From positions 50,616 through 114,615 of the forward strand of contig CANQNC010000002.1 of NCBI GenBank assembly GCA_947625145.1: DNA of 64,000 nt, in the 5' to 3' direction. The number at the start of each line of letters is the position of its first letter. Positions within the stretch are counted from its first letter, which is position 1. Positions 11,901 to 26,900 of this stretch are shown piece after piece. Source of the DNA: an uncultured Clostridia bacterium (lineage in GTDB: Bacteria; Bacillota; Clostridia; Christensenellales; CAG-917). Made by a program: the position numbers and the translations under genes. The notes beneath the pieces were generated by a model, which did not search any database, had not been told where the DNA came from, and worked only from the letters and a program-made list of their open reading frames with translations.

Positions 11901-14900
11901 CGAGCAAGGCCACACCATTCCCAACATTTTCGAGCTTGAGTACACGCAAATGTTCTCGAAGCAAGCGGGAGAGGGGGACGTCTACGTCTTGACGGACGAG
12001 TACAAGCAGGGCGAGACCTATGTCCGCATAGGCAACGAGTACAAACTTGTCGAATACGAGATCTCGGGCAAGGCGATAGGCAGTACGACCAATCTTTATG
12101 CCACGATAGGCGTGGGCACGGACTCGACAGAGCATATCGCGCTCAGAGGCTCCAAGATCTATCACAACGTCGACGACGCGGACGGCAATGTCGTGGACTA
12201 TGTTGAGGCAAGCGAATATATCGATGACAAGACATTGAACATCCACACCTACATCGTGCGCAACGGCGTCTACACGCACATCGACATGCTCAGCGAAAGG
12301 CAGTACGGCTATGTCAAGGATCCCGACGGCGCATATTATCGCACTGTCGTCAGCTACGGCGGGATCAGCGAATACATGCTCGGCCTCGACATTACCACGG
12401 GCGTGCTGAAAGCGGGCTTGAAACTCGGCAGACTCGATATCGATTTCGGCGGCGGCACGAAGTATTTGCCCGACTATATCAAAGACGAAAAACAGCACAC
12501 CTACACTCTGACAGACGGCGACGTGTCGAGGACGGTGCCTTACACAACGGACGGCTATGCCGCGCTCACCGATGCGCAAAAAGAGGCGGCGGGCGACATA
12601 GACATGCCTGTCAACCCATTCTATGACACCATAGTCACCATCGGCTTCTCGGTGGACCTCAGCTTGGGCATCACGGAGGGCTTGCTCGACTTCGGCACCA
12701 TCATCAGCGAGATCGTGGGCAACCTCGCGGGCATCAACGTGGAAATGCCCGCCACCACCAAGGGCTTCTCGTCCGCGCACCTCAGGCTTGACGTGTCCTT
12801 GATGCTGGACATGTACGACGTGACAAATTCCGAGTTGAAGCTGGAACTGGTGTCCGTCACCGAATCCGGCTACGACGCGCTGTGGGCGGGCATCTACTTC
12901 ATCAACGACACCCTCTATTTCGACCTCAGCGAAGTGTTCAATCTGCCCAAGATGAGCATAAGCAACGTGGGCATAGAGGACATGTTGGAAAAATTGCTCA
13001 AGATAGACAACAACGATCCTCTGTTCGTCGCGGGCAACAACGAAAAATACAAGGCTTCGGGCGACGCGCTTGTCGCGGCAAACGACTCCGCGGGCGAGGA
13101 TTCGGACGGCAACGGTTCTGTGGACATCCATGACAAGAATTTGGGCTTCGCGATCCTGTTCGACAAGGATCTGTTGACCATCATGATCGGCGACAAGCTG
13201 TTCGATTCAATCATCAGCATGTTGCCCGACAGCGTAAGCGAAAAGCTGGGATTCGAGCTGAAAGAGCTGTTCTATGAAGAGATAAACGGCAGTTTGCAGA
13301 TAGAGCTTAACACCAAGGACGACTTTGACCTCGAGTTGAAGATGTCCCTCGGGCTCGACGGCAGCAGATACAATCAAGCGGCGACTGTGACCGCGCCGAA
13401 CATCACCCTCGAAATGTCGGGGGACGGCGCTTCCTTCTCGCCCGACGAAAGGACCGTCGCGCAGAACATCCAAAGCGGCCTCGACAACAAATACTATGTG
13501 TTCAGAGAGGACGCAAACGGTCACTATGTCGTCAACGCTTCGGGCGGCTATGTACGTGCGCTCAAGCCCGACGACGTGTTGCAACCCACGGACAAGAAGT
13601 ACGCCAAATACAGGCTGTACTACAACGGCGCGAAGGGCTTCTATCTGAAGAAGATAGTTGACAGCGAGATCGCGGGCGGCGCGGAGACGGAAGGCGACGA
13701 ATTTGCGGTGCAGACGGGAGATATCATCTATGTGCTCGTCCCGGGCGCAGTCGCCAACCAGTCCTATGTTGCGGACGGCGGCGTGTACGACATGTACCTC
13801 GACCTCACTCTCGGCATCCGCAACGTCAAGATCGCATTCTCAAACGCGCGCAGCTACACGCTGACGGGTTCGGACCTCGCGGGCTATGTGGACTTCGGCG
13901 ACCTCGACCATATCAAGATCGCCGCGTACCTCAACTTCGACACTTCCTTCAAGACTGGGGATGAAAACGTCATCGACCTCACTCCCGTGCTGACCAACTT
14001 CCTGCCCGGACTGACCGAGGATGACATCGCGCAGATCATTGCGCTCGGCGACGATGGCAAGGACGTCAATCGCAAGAACAGGATCAAGATAGAGGCGGAG
14101 ATCCAGACCATGGCTCTGATCAACTATCTGAGGTCGCAATTGCTCAAGGACTTCGAAAACGTGGAAGGCGACATGTCGTTGTACGACACCATGGACCTCA
14201 TCGGCAAACTTCTCGGCATAGGCTCGGAAGGAGGCTCGGAAGAGGAGAGCGGCAGCGTGTTCGACGACTTGATCGGCTTGCTTGACGACATCGCCAGCTT
14301 CTTCAACGTATCCATCGAGATCCAGACGAAGGGCGGAAACGACGCGGACTATCACAACCTTGTGGGCATCTACATGTCCACGGGCACATTCTCTCTGTTG
14401 ACAGAGGACGAGTTGTTGCCCGAAAGCGACGATTTCGTGCCCGAAGAGGAGCGCTTTGACCATTACTATCCGTCATTTGACGGCAAGTATTATTACGACG
14501 AAGCCGCGCAGGACGGCAACGGCGAGTACAGACTTCTGACGGACGAAAGCTACACGGGGCAGAAGTACGCCTACGACAGCAGCTATTATTATCAAAACGA
14601 CATCGGCAGATACAAGCGCGCAAGAGGCGGCCTGTATGTGGACCTCAGCTATTTCAACATCCCCAGCGTCTACGTCAATTCGGCGATCGTAAGGGACGTG
14701 TTTGCGGCTGTGTTCGGCTCGGGCGACGCGGGTGACGCGAGCGACGCGCTTGCCGCCGCACAAGCGCAAGGCGCGGACGAAACCGAGGAAGAGGGCATAT
14801 TCCCGCTCATCAAGGACGACTCCATCCTGTCCTACATAAGGATGTTTGTCTCCTCCTTTGTCGTCACGTCCAAGTATGTCAGACTGTTGGCAAATCCGAC

Positions 14901-17900
14901 CTACATCAATCAACTGCTCGTCATCCTCATGGGCGAGGAGGGCGCGATCCAATTCGATCCCGCCGAGTTTGTCAACTCGCCCTCTTTGACGATAAACATA
15001 GATCCTTCGCAAACCACCTACGAGGATATGACCGAAGCGATAGAAGCCTCAAAAGCCGCATACGAAGCGGCGGATGGGAATGCCGAAAAGCAAAAATCCA
15101 TCGCGACTCAGCTTGGCGAATTGCTGTCCTTGACCAAAAACAGATTTGCCATCACCGAGCACTTCGGCACCGAGGACGAGGCGAAGTTGGGGACCTATTA
15201 CGTCGACGAGGAAAGCGGCGCGTACGTCATGAAAAACAACCTCAGCGCCACCGAGCGCAAGGCGTACGACGCGGCGGTCGCCAAGGGCGAAAAGAAGTAT
15301 TTCGAGATAGTCTCCGTCCCCACCTACATCAGGCTGATGGACGACGCGGGCAACAGGACGGACAACTTTGTGTTGTACACCTCGGCCTCGGACAGGCAGG
15401 TCGCGCGCAGCGAGCAGGACGAGACCCTGATCCCGCTCGGGCTGTACTATCCTCAGCTGTATGTGATAGAGGAGTATGAGCTCGAGGCGCCCGAAAACGG
15501 CGTGCCCATCGTGGACACGAACACCGCGTATGTGCCTGCGGACGACAAGGGGCTGTACTGCGTAAGGACGCTTGAGGAGCGCAATCCCTTCATCGCGTTG
15601 AAGGTGTTCTTGTGGAACCATGAGATCGAACTCAGCCTCGAGTCTCCCGGCTTCGAAGCGATCCCGTTCAACTATGTCACGGGCGCGGAGGCGGAAGCGA
15701 ACGGTCTGACAAACGTCCCCGTCGAGCACTGGTACAAAGACGTGCAAAACGTGTTCTTCACAAGCGAGGACAAGGTCGAGGACGGCCTGTTCAGTTGGAG
15801 GTCGGACTATTACACCATGGGCGCGTTCGATCCCGCCAAATACAGCAAGGATCCTCGCTTCATCGAGAACAAGAATCAATATTATCCAATCGACTATACG
15901 ACCCTTTACAAGTATGAGGGCGGCGCGTACTCGCGCGTCACCGAGGACGAAAACAGTCTGCCCGACTATCTCGCCGACATGGAGAACAACGACGCGGAAT
16001 ACTATGTGTACGTCGACTCCAACTATCAGAAACTGCAAAGAGCGTATATCTACAAAAAGAACGTATATCAGACCATATCCAAGAGGGTGATCGACAGCAG
16101 CGAAGAGGAGTATTACAGGGCAAATCCCGACCAATACTTCGTGCGTACGCAATCGCCCAGCAGCGTGGACAGACCCGACCTCACCGAAAAAGAGGGCTAT
16201 CCTTACAACTATGTGCCTTTGGATCAGCTGTTCTATCTGTCCCTGTCGTTGAAGGGCAGTCTGTATCTCAACGCGGGCAGGATATACTTCGAATTCGGCG
16301 ATTTCAAGAAGATCTACAACGCGGTCAACGGCAGAGCCGAGGACACGGATATCGACCTTTCGGTGTACAAGAACGTGGCGTATAAGAAGTTCCACGGAAG
16401 CTACGTGCAGGTCACGGACGGCGCGGAACTTCAAACGCTTCGCGACGCGGGGCAACTTTACATTTGGATGAACGCCGCGCTCAAGGAGCAGTATGCCATC
16501 GACAAGGCGCTCGGCGAAGTGTTGGGCGGCTTGCTTGGCGACATGAAGGGCAGATTCCAAGTGCAGAGCAACGAAACGCTTGTGTTCTACTTCTCCATTC
16601 GCCTTGACATGAGCTTCGAGTTTGACGTCAAGCTGAACACGGAGACGGTCATCATCCCCGCGGATCCGTCCAAGGGCGAGACAGAGCCCACGACGAGGAC
16701 GCGCGCGAAGATCGCGTTGCAACTGTTGATACGCGACGCGGACGTAGCGATCGACATGTGGGGCGAGCAGAACGACAAGATCCCCGAAGATCAGCGCACA
16801 GACGGCAACAAGTACGTGGATTTCGACCACGTGAACGATTACACCGACCTTGAGGACGGCTCGTTGACGCACTTCCTCGGCATTTATTACAACCATGACG
16901 AGGACACGGGCTCGGCGGGGCTGTATCTCGACCTCGAGTGGCTGCTGGGCAAGGACGCGAAGATCTATGTGGACATGAGCGATTACACACTCGAGGACGT
17001 GCTGAACGGCTTCATCGGCGAAAAGCTCGGCACCTCCACGCAGGCCAGCTCGTCCGACGCGCTCGCGGCGGCGGAAGTCGACGACGAGGGCATGTACAAG
17101 GACGGGCAAGCCTCGGACGACACAAGGCTGTATCTGAACATCTTTACGGGCTCGGTGGCGTTGAACGTCACGTCGGGGCTGTTGAAGGTGCTCCTCAACG
17201 AATTGGCGCCCGATCTGAACATAAGTTCGTATCTGCCCAACCTCAAGATATATCTGAAGCAAGATTTGAACCCGTACAGCCTGACTCTCGGCGCAATGCT
17301 GTTTGACGAGACGGGCACTATGCCCATGCTCGACCTCGGGCTTGTGATCGAGGGCACAAACGGCACGGACTATTCAAGTTCCGTCGAGTTCGGCCTCGCG
17401 GAGGACTTCAGAGACAATCAGTCGGGCGAAAACAACAAAAACGACATCTTCTACTACGCCAACTTCTATTCCGAGGACGGCGGCGATTGGGCGAAGGACT
17501 TCGACGAGAAAGGCTATCTGCAACTTGTGAAGGAGTACAAGCAGGCGGAGACGGGCGGCAAGTACAAGAAACTTGAGGACGGCTCCTATGCTCCCGTCGA
17601 GGACGGCTATGTCGGCGAATCCTACAACCTCAACGAGTATTATGAAAACGCAAACGGCAACTATGTGCTCGGCGATGGCGGCATGCGCGAATACAACGCG
17701 GAGACGGACGCGAACGCCAAGCGCTATGCGGTTTACGACGGTCCCACGCAGAGATACGCCAAAGCCCCCGTGCGCATGGTCGAGATCCTTGCCGACAGGC
17801 GCTATGCGGACAGCGAGGACAACGATCTGTGGGCGTTTGTGGACGGCAAATACGTGAAGTTGGGCGAATACCTCAACGTCACCGACGACGGCGTGATCTA

Positions 17901-20900
17901 TCTCAACAGCTACAGACAGCTCAAAGACAGGAAGCCGTTCAAGGAGTACATGAGCCCCATCTTCAAGATGGACGCCAATCAAAACCCCGTGCAGGTCGGC
18001 AAAAACGAGCTGAAGGGCTTCACGGGCGAGGGCAATATACAATACGTGCGCGAGGACGAGCTGAGCGCGTATATTGACGGCCACGCGGACGCGACCGAGC
18101 TTGCCGAATTGAAAGCAAGCGGCGTCAAATACGTTGTGGACGGCGTGACGTACATCGCGGTGGACTTCGGCGAGAAAAAGGACGGCTTTACGGACATCGA
18201 CGAGGCGGACAAGATCCCCGCGGAGATCCCCGTGTACAAAGTCGTCGAGGACTTCAACAACTACACAAGGGCGTTCGGGCTTGATCTCGGCGAACTGCTG
18301 AAGGACGACAAAAACAACTCCGCGGAGCAGAAGGAAGCAATGGACGTCATTCTGGACAGCTTGCTCGGCGGGTTGCAGACCCTCGAGATCGGCGCGAACC
18401 TGAGCATAGCCATCAACGTTTCGGACATCCTCAACTGGACGTATCAGCTTACGCAATTCATAGGCGAAAGCTCCATAGGCGAGTATCTGTACATGCTGAT
18501 CGGCGCGCTGAACGGCGACGCGGAGCGCGACAGCAAGATCGGCTTGGAGCTTGCGTTGAAGCTGCAACTCGACATGAAGGGAGTGGCGCTGTATCTCGCA
18601 AACAAAAAAATTGCGGATTCCTTGAGCGGGGAGCTTGCGAAAGCCGCGAGAAGCACGCTCATCCTCGACCTGCTCGAAGGATGCAGACTGTACGTCGAGC
18701 TGACCTACGACACGGATTTCCACGGTGAAAAATCCGCCAAGGCGTATCTGTGGGCGGGCGTTGACGACGGCAAACTCAACCTCAAGATGGACTTGTCCGA
18801 CATCGGCACGATCGTGGGCTGGGGAGACTTCTTCAGCTACGCGCTTGTTGAGGACATGGATCTGAAGCAACTGTTTGCAAGCGCGTCCACCGCTTCTTCC
18901 GCGGCGCTTGTCGCGGCAAACACGGTTGTGGACGAGTCGTTTGACGACGACTACACGGGCGTCATCCCCGAAAGCATTTGGGACATCATCAACGCGGTGC
19001 TCGGCAGGCTGTACGTTGCAAACGACTTCCTGACCGTGGGCTTGAACGAGGAGTTGATGGGCGACCTCATGGGCTTGCTTGCGGGCGCGGATAACCAAGT
19101 GTTGCAAGACGTCGTGGGCTTCCTGCCCAAGCTGTACGTTTCGGACGGCAACGACACAAGCGGCATCACGTTCAACATGTTCGGCGAGAGGCCGTCGCTG
19201 GATCTCAACCTCAAATTCAGCACGGGCGAGCCGTACTATCTGAAACTTGCCGACTACAACAAATTCTACGGTCACAACGGGACGAGGCTGAACGCGGGCG
19301 GCGCTTCCGCAAAGGATTACAGCGGCACGCACTTCCACCTCGAGGACGGCGAGTACAAGCTGTGCACGGATCCCGAGTGTGCAAACGCGGACAAGTACGT
19401 GTTGGTCATGGACGACGAGTACGCGCTGATCGGCTATGCGTATCCCGATTGGAAGGGCGACAAGTACGCCTTGAACGCGAGCGGCGCGTTTGAACTTGAC
19501 AACGAAAACGGCATGTACATCAAGCTGGGCAACTTCAGCTTGACCATGCATGTGGGCGAGCTGTACGCAAAGGTCAACAAGGAATTCTCCGTCCCCGAAA
19601 GCACAATGTACGGGCTTATCCACGAGGACGCCGTGACAAAGGACGCGGAAGGATACCTTGTGGACAGCGAGGGCACGCGTGTGCATGACGAAAGCGGCAA
19701 AGAGATCTCGGATCCGTACATCAAAGTGGATCATCTCAAGCTGACGCTTGCGCTGTCCCTCGGCGTATCCATTTACGGCAAGCCGCAGACAGACAGCGAC
19801 AACATCATCGACCTCAGCGAGATCCTCGACCTCATCATGGGCGTGATCAATCCCAACAGCGCGATCGCGGGCAGCACGTTGCAACTGAGGATCACCAACG
19901 ACCTCGGCAGGGACGACGGCGCGTATCTCACGCTGGATCTGCGCGCGTTCATAGACCTGAGCGACTTCACGCTTGAGGCGTACATAGGGCTTGTAAGACA
20001 CAAGACCAACAACAGCAAGAGCACGCTGTTGTCCATCGCGCTGAAAGACGAAACGCTGTATCTGGATCTCAGCGGACTTTTGGGCGACACGGCGAAGATC
20101 AGCCTCGGCGGGCTGAACACTACGACCTTGCTGAAAAATCTGAAACTCGCGGGCAAGTCCCTCAGCAATCTTGTGGACATCATCGCGGGCAAAGACGCTT
20201 CGGCGGCGGGAGACGCAATGACCGCGGCGGGCGACGACGTGCACGGCACGCTCGAGCAGATGATGAGGGATTATGCATACTTCATCCTCATGTTCAATCC
20301 GCGCACGACGCTGTTGCAGATCAACGCGGACCTCATCAACGCGATCTACAAGAAGGTCATGCAGATCCAAGGCAAGGACTTCAGCAAGAATCTGATCCCC
20401 GACATGGGCGACCTGTTGCTTATGCTTGACGCGACGCAGGACGACGGCACGCGGTTCAGCATCAATCTGAGGCTGAGCGACAGCCTGTACGTCTGCCTCG
20501 ACCTCGAGCCGATCGACGCCACAAAGTCGTTTGGCAAGGGCGATATCTTCGTAAGTCACGGTTCAAACAGGCAATGGGACACGCCGCTTACGGGCTACAC
20601 GGAGATCGGCACGCTTGACCTCGATCAACTGCTCAACGGCGTCACGGACGACAAGACGGGCTTGACCACGCCGTACGACATCATGTCCGGGCTTGACAAA
20701 CTGCCCGACGTGGGCGCGCACCTCTCCCTCGACTTCACGATCTCCACAAGGGGCATGAAGCGCGGAGACGCACACTTCGACGATACGTTTGCGGGCTGGC
20801 TGTGCAACGATCTGATCGGCACTCTGTTTGACGGCAACGAAATGTTCGGCAAATTCGAGCTGATCACCACCTCTTCCGCGTACAATTCGTACGAAGGTTC

Positions 20901-23900
20901 CATTTACGTCTACGACGCGGACAGCGAAACCTACGTCAAGCAGGAAACCAAACCCGCGTGGAGGGCAAGCACTTACTACAAGTTCACGCCTGCGGAGGTC
21001 AATGTGCTGTTCCCCGACTCGGCGTTGTCGCTGACGTTGGATCTGAAGTTGTCCGTCAACCTTGCCACGTTGATCGTCAACGGCATTTCGGGCATACTGG
21101 GCGCTGACATCGCATTGGAGATTTATGCGGGCACGCCCGTCAACACAAAGATAGCGTCAATCTATTATGTCGGCTCGTCAAGGCTGAACAACAGGCACGA
21201 GCTTGTCAACAAGACGACGGCGGGCGCAAACATCTTCTCGGACGCGCTGTATCTTGACCTCAGCGGGCTTGGGCTTGGCAAGATCAAGTTCCAAGGCTTC
21301 TCGGGGCTTCTGAACGCCAAACCGTATGCAAACGACGTTGCGACGACCGCAAGCTCTGCGGGGACCGCCGCGGCATACTCCGCCGCGGATCAAGCGGCTG
21401 ACGGGGAAGTCACGGAAGGGCTCAGCTCCGCGCTGTACCTGACGATCGACCTCGAAAGCGGCCGCGTCGCCGTCAACATCGACAGAGGCATGATAGATTT
21501 GGTCATGTCCATGCTCGGCGTGGAGCTTGGCTTCGCACTGCCCGACATCCAAAGCGTCGCGCTTGCGCTTGAGTTTGGGGACAAAGGCGTCAGCTCCATC
21601 AACCTCAACGCCATTTTGGACAGCTACGATTCCGCGTTTGACGCCACCATAGACACCTTCGAGCTTGACCTCGGCAACACCAAAAACTACGTCAACGCCG
21701 ACGACTTGATCGCGGAGGTCAAATCGGGCTATGCGGGCGTTACGCTTTCAAACACGGCGGGCACAAACTCCCTCATCCAAAACATTTTGGACGGCATCGA
21801 TCCGCACATAAACATAGAGATCATCAGCAAGGTCTGGCAGGCTGTGTTGGCGAACGTCCCGACCGTGGGCACCAGACAGGTCAACGCTTTCCAAGAAAAA
21901 GCGGTCACAACTCTGACGGTCACAAAGCAGAAGGCGCTTGTCAAAGGGCTTGGCAACATCAACCATATGCTGATCGGCATCAAGAGCACAAGACCGTTCT
22001 TCAGCAGTGTGAGCAGCAGCAAAGGGACGCTAAGCGCGGAAGCCATACTTGCGTCAAACAACCTGTGGCTCACCGAAAACCTTGACATCGCCGGCAACCT
22101 TCTCTCGATCGTGGAAGGAGTCAACACGGCTTTCGGTTTGGATCTGTTCCCGCTTGACATAGGCGGCTTGATGGGCGGCGGAGGATTGAACCCCACGCCT
22201 CACGGACAGATGCTGGACTTTGTCAACGGCTATGACGGCGACAATCAGACATGGTCGTACAGCGGCGGCTATTCGGACACGCACGCCACAAGCGGAAGCA
22301 GCAGCGGCGGCGGAGGCGGAGGAGGCAGCAGCAGTTCGACAAGCGACGATTGGAGCTATCCTCTCAACTTGTCCAACCTCATCAAATCCGTGGACGTCTC
22401 ATTGTTTGACAGCGCCGAGTATCACCCCTATGGCTTCAACATGAGTTCTTCCTTCGCCGACAACGGCAGAAGCAAGATCAAGGTGTCCGTCTCCCTCAAC
22501 AAGGACGCATTCAACGAGTTGTTGTTGATGGTCTACACCGTGGTGCTCAATCTGATGAAGGACGGCCTTGCGGGCGACAGCGGACAGGAATACTTCTCAA
22601 CCAACCTGAACACCGTCACAAAAAATTCGGATTACAACAGCAAAGAACAGGTCGCGGACATCCTTAAAGAATTGAAGAGATTGGTCGACACGGGCGCGAC
22701 CACGCAGGCAAAGGTGGACTATCTCGAGCCTTACGTCAGGTCCATCCCCGCCACGTTGTCGAAGTGGTTGTTCAAAGCCACGCTCGGAAACACCATCTGG
22801 AATTTGGGCGGTCTTGCGGGCGCGACCATCGAAGACCTGAGCGGCCTCATTGGCGCGTTGCTTCCCATTCCGTTTGCGACGGGCACGAAGCTGAACCCGA
22901 ACATAAACATCTACATTGACATCAATCCCGTGGCGTCCGAGTACAACAAGTCGGGCTATACGATGCGTCCCGGCATCCAAGCCATCGAGATCTTTGTCAA
23001 CGGCGAATCCGCGGGCAACAACTCCTCCGTCACGTATTACACGTCGTCGAGCAAGAACTACAAATTGCAACCGTCGACCACACAAACGTCAAACATGACG
23101 GCAAGCACGGCGGACTCCTCGTTCCCCGCGTGGGACTTCTGGATGGCGCATATCAACCCGTACAACACGGTCGAAAAATCGGACACGAGCGACATGTTGT
23201 CCTTCAACGACGCGGACAGCGCAAGCAAGTCGAACTCTGTCTCACAACCCGATCCTCCGTCCGAGATCGTCATAGAGGACGTCGCCACGCGCGAGTTTAA
23301 GATCGGCTCCTTGACGTACACCTTGACGGACGACGTGTTCGGCAACAGTTCCCTGTTCCCGCAATTTGCAGACGTCACGCTGGGCAACAAACTCGGCGGC
23401 GGCAGTGCGGTGCACACGGCGGACACCTTGACAAACGGCACATACATCGTTTGGGACGCGTCCACTGTGGACCTCACGCCCGCAAGCAGAAGCGCGGACG
23501 GCGGAAGAAGGCTGGCGGGCTATGTGTACGGCTATGCGCTCAACGCGGTGCTGTACGCCATCCCCGTGTATGTCAAAAACAACTCCTACGCGACCAAACT
23601 CGAGTCAATGGACAGCGGGTCGGCAAAGACCATCAAACTGGAGACGGACGGCAGCTCGTCGAGCGCCAACAACGTCCTGCCCGACCTCGTGAAGTTGACA
23701 TTCAACGGCACGGCTTCCTCGCAATCCTACATTTATCTGGGCACCTATCTCACGGACGAGACAGGCGCAATGCAGTACGCCGTGCTCGAAACGTCCACAA
23801 ACACCTATGAGAAGCTGGGCAAGAGGTTGGTCTACGACAAGAAAGATCCCACAAAGTCCGAGCAGATGACAAACGCGGACGGCGGCACCTACAAGCTGTA

Positions 23901-26900
23901 TCCCGCGTACATTGCGGGCTTGTCCAAGTCGGGGTCGAGCTACAAGACATTCACCGACTCCACGACGGGCAAGAAATATTACGTCATCAAGGCGAGCAAC
24001 TTCAAGACGGGCGCTGTGCCGCACGGTTGGATCTCGTGGGACTACAGCGACTTCAAGTACAGCTGGGCAAACAGCGGCAACATCACCGTGGGCTATGACT
24101 ATCAATACGGCTTGTCCAACACCATCCACGGCGAGCTGTCCATCTCCGCGTCCTCGTACGCCGTGCGCGAGCTGACTTCCATGTACAGCTCAAGCCTCGG
24201 CTTGACGGTGGACAACAAGGCGGTCGCGGGCGCTTCGCTTGCCTCCACAAGGAAGGCGGACGGCTCCTACGACATTACGCTGACCATCGACCCCATGACA
24301 GTCGCGGCAGAGTTTACAGAGGGCGAAAAGGACCTTGCCAAGATCATCGCCAAGTTCGACAGAGTGTCGGGCACATGGACAAGCGGCGCAAAATTCACCT
24401 CGTCCACGTCGTCGAGCGCATCGAGCGCATATTGGATGCTGAAGTGGGACCTCGGTCAGCTTGAAAAAGCGCTGGACGCCATCCGCAACGCAGGCGGCGG
24501 ATATGACTATTTCAAGGGCTTGGAGGCGACGGTCACCGCGTATGTGGGCGGCAACCGCTTCAAAGTGCAGACCTTCGAGACGCAAAACGGCTTGCTGACC
24601 GAAGAGTACGGCTTTGTGGGCAACGGCGACAGCCGCTATGCAAACTCGGGCTATGTCGCGCAACCCTGCAAGGTCAAGATAGTCATGCCGTCCTATGTGT
24701 TTGACAGCATGAAGAACGACGTCACATTCGACCCGTACAGCGCGGCGTCCCTCGGCGGCGATACTCTGTTTGCGGAAGACGCGAAAGTGGAGTTCTACAC
24801 TCTGTCCGCGGAAGGGAACAAGGAAGAGCGCAGTCTCACCTACACAAAGGGCGAGGAAGTCCTCAAAGTGGAAGCTCCGTTCTTCTACAACGCGGACAGA
24901 AAGGTCTATGTCGACGCAAAGACCGCGGGCTTGAACGGACACAAGTTTGCGGACAGGGATATCTCTTATCTCGGCTATTCGCAGAGCGGATATCCGCTGT
25001 ACGCAAAACTGACGATCGGCACCGCATTCAGCGGCTTGCAGGAGGTCTATGTCAGGATCTCCGTCCCCGAGGTCTCGCCCACTCAGACCACGCTCAACGT
25101 CTCGCACACGGATGTGTTCAACCCGCAGTGGTACAACGCGTTCGAAAGCGTGGACGTGTCCTTCAGAGGCAGAGTCTCCCACAAGATGTATCCGAGGTGG
25201 GAGGAAGCGGTCTATTATACGGACAGCGCGTGCACGAAGAAGAAGGCCGAGCAGAATATCTTCTCGGGCGGCACGATCTACGTCAAAGTGCCCGCGGCAG
25301 TCAAAGACGAGTCGACGGGCAAGGAGATAGGCTTGCTGTACAAGGGCTTGGACCAAAACGGCAGGGAAGTGTTCGAGGCGCAGACGATCACGCTCAGGCT
25401 CAACGTGGAGGCGCAACAGATCGCGTCGGCGAAGTTCTTCTACGACGCGTCCGTCGGCGACGTCTACGGCAAGGGCAACCTTGACAGCCTCAGACAGAAA
25501 CTGCTCGACAAATCCAATTACACCGCCGAAGTCTACGCGCAGTCTCATCAAAAGGACGACGTGTGGTTCGGCATAGATCCGCTTGCCTACGCGCAAAATC
25601 CCGAGCGCTACTTCCTCACGATAGACTCCGAGCAAGACAGACTGTGGGGCGATCCCACAAAGGTCACCTCGGTGCTCATCGAGCTTGCTCCGAACGTCGC
25701 TTTCGGCGGGGACAAGTACATCAAGAACGAGGACGGCTCCTACAGCTTTGACTCGACGGGCAGCATAGGCACGTACAGAGTGGACGGCGTGGACGAAAAC
25801 GGCGATCCCAAGTACGTCGAGTTGACCGAGTCGTATATCGCCTACATCTCGGCATTCGATCTGTCCGAGTTTGCTCCGAGCAACGACGGCTTGGAGGTCA
25901 CGCTTGAAGCCACGATAGGCAATCAGACCGTGGACGTCCCCGTGCATATGCCAAGCTATCATATCACGGGTCAAACCTCGCTTGAGGGCAGCGATATGGC
26001 TGCAAGCGGAAACGCGGGCGCGGACGACGATCAACAGCTGACCCTGACCTACGACGTGTTCTCGCCATGGGGCTTGCCTACGCACGGCACTTTCCAAACC
26101 GCAGAGGGCAATGCGGAAGTCGAGTCCGACATCACGTGGGACAACGCCGCGGCGCCGAGCAAAGACGAGATAATGGGCGAGGCGGGCGATCGCTATATCC
26201 TCCGCACATACCATATGTTCGACGGCACCGCCATTCAGACCGCGGACTATACGGCGAAGATCGTGTTGCAAGGCTATGACGATTCGATCGTCCAAGACGT
26301 CGTGCTTGACGGCTTGGAGGAGGGCGCGGCAGTCTACGAGCTGTTCGGCGACTTCCAATTCCCGACCACGGCGTCCGTATGGGTAGGCGGCGTGGAGAAG
26401 AAGAACATCCCCGTGGGTTGGCTTGACAAGTCTCAACCCACAGCGGAGGAGATCGCGGCAGGACAGTTTGTAAGGTCCTACTACGTCACCGTCAAAGACG
26501 CGGGCAGGGAAGAGCAGTACACGCGCGCCTTCACCGTCGCCATCAGAAACAGAGTCATCTTCACGGCGGAAGGCTTTGCGAACAACTCCCTCGACGGACT
26601 CTCCTTCAATCTCACCGCGCAAAACTTCTTCAACGGCTTGCCCAAGACTTCGGGAGCGCATGTCGCGGACGTCAACGGCGGAAGCGCCACGGAAAAGTCG
26701 GGCATAAGCTTAGAATGGAGCGGAGTTTACACCACGGACGGTGCCGTCGGCATGCAAATGGTCCTTACGGCGACGGGCGGCAAGTTCGAGGGCAAGGACT
26801 TCACCACAAGCTACAACGTCGACGTGACCGTTGAGGGCAACTCCGTGCTTGCGCTCAAGGATACTGACGAAAACGGCGGCTTGTTCCTGCTCGACGCGTA

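Noticed and set aside
5188-20559. Very long open frames on the strand opposite the giant gene (over 1000 codons near 5188-8394 and 17374-20559)
   Set aside because: They mirror the codon pattern of the plus-strand gene, give low-complexity His/Val/Arg-rich translations without motifs, and lack ribosome binding sites. They are shadows of biased codon use.
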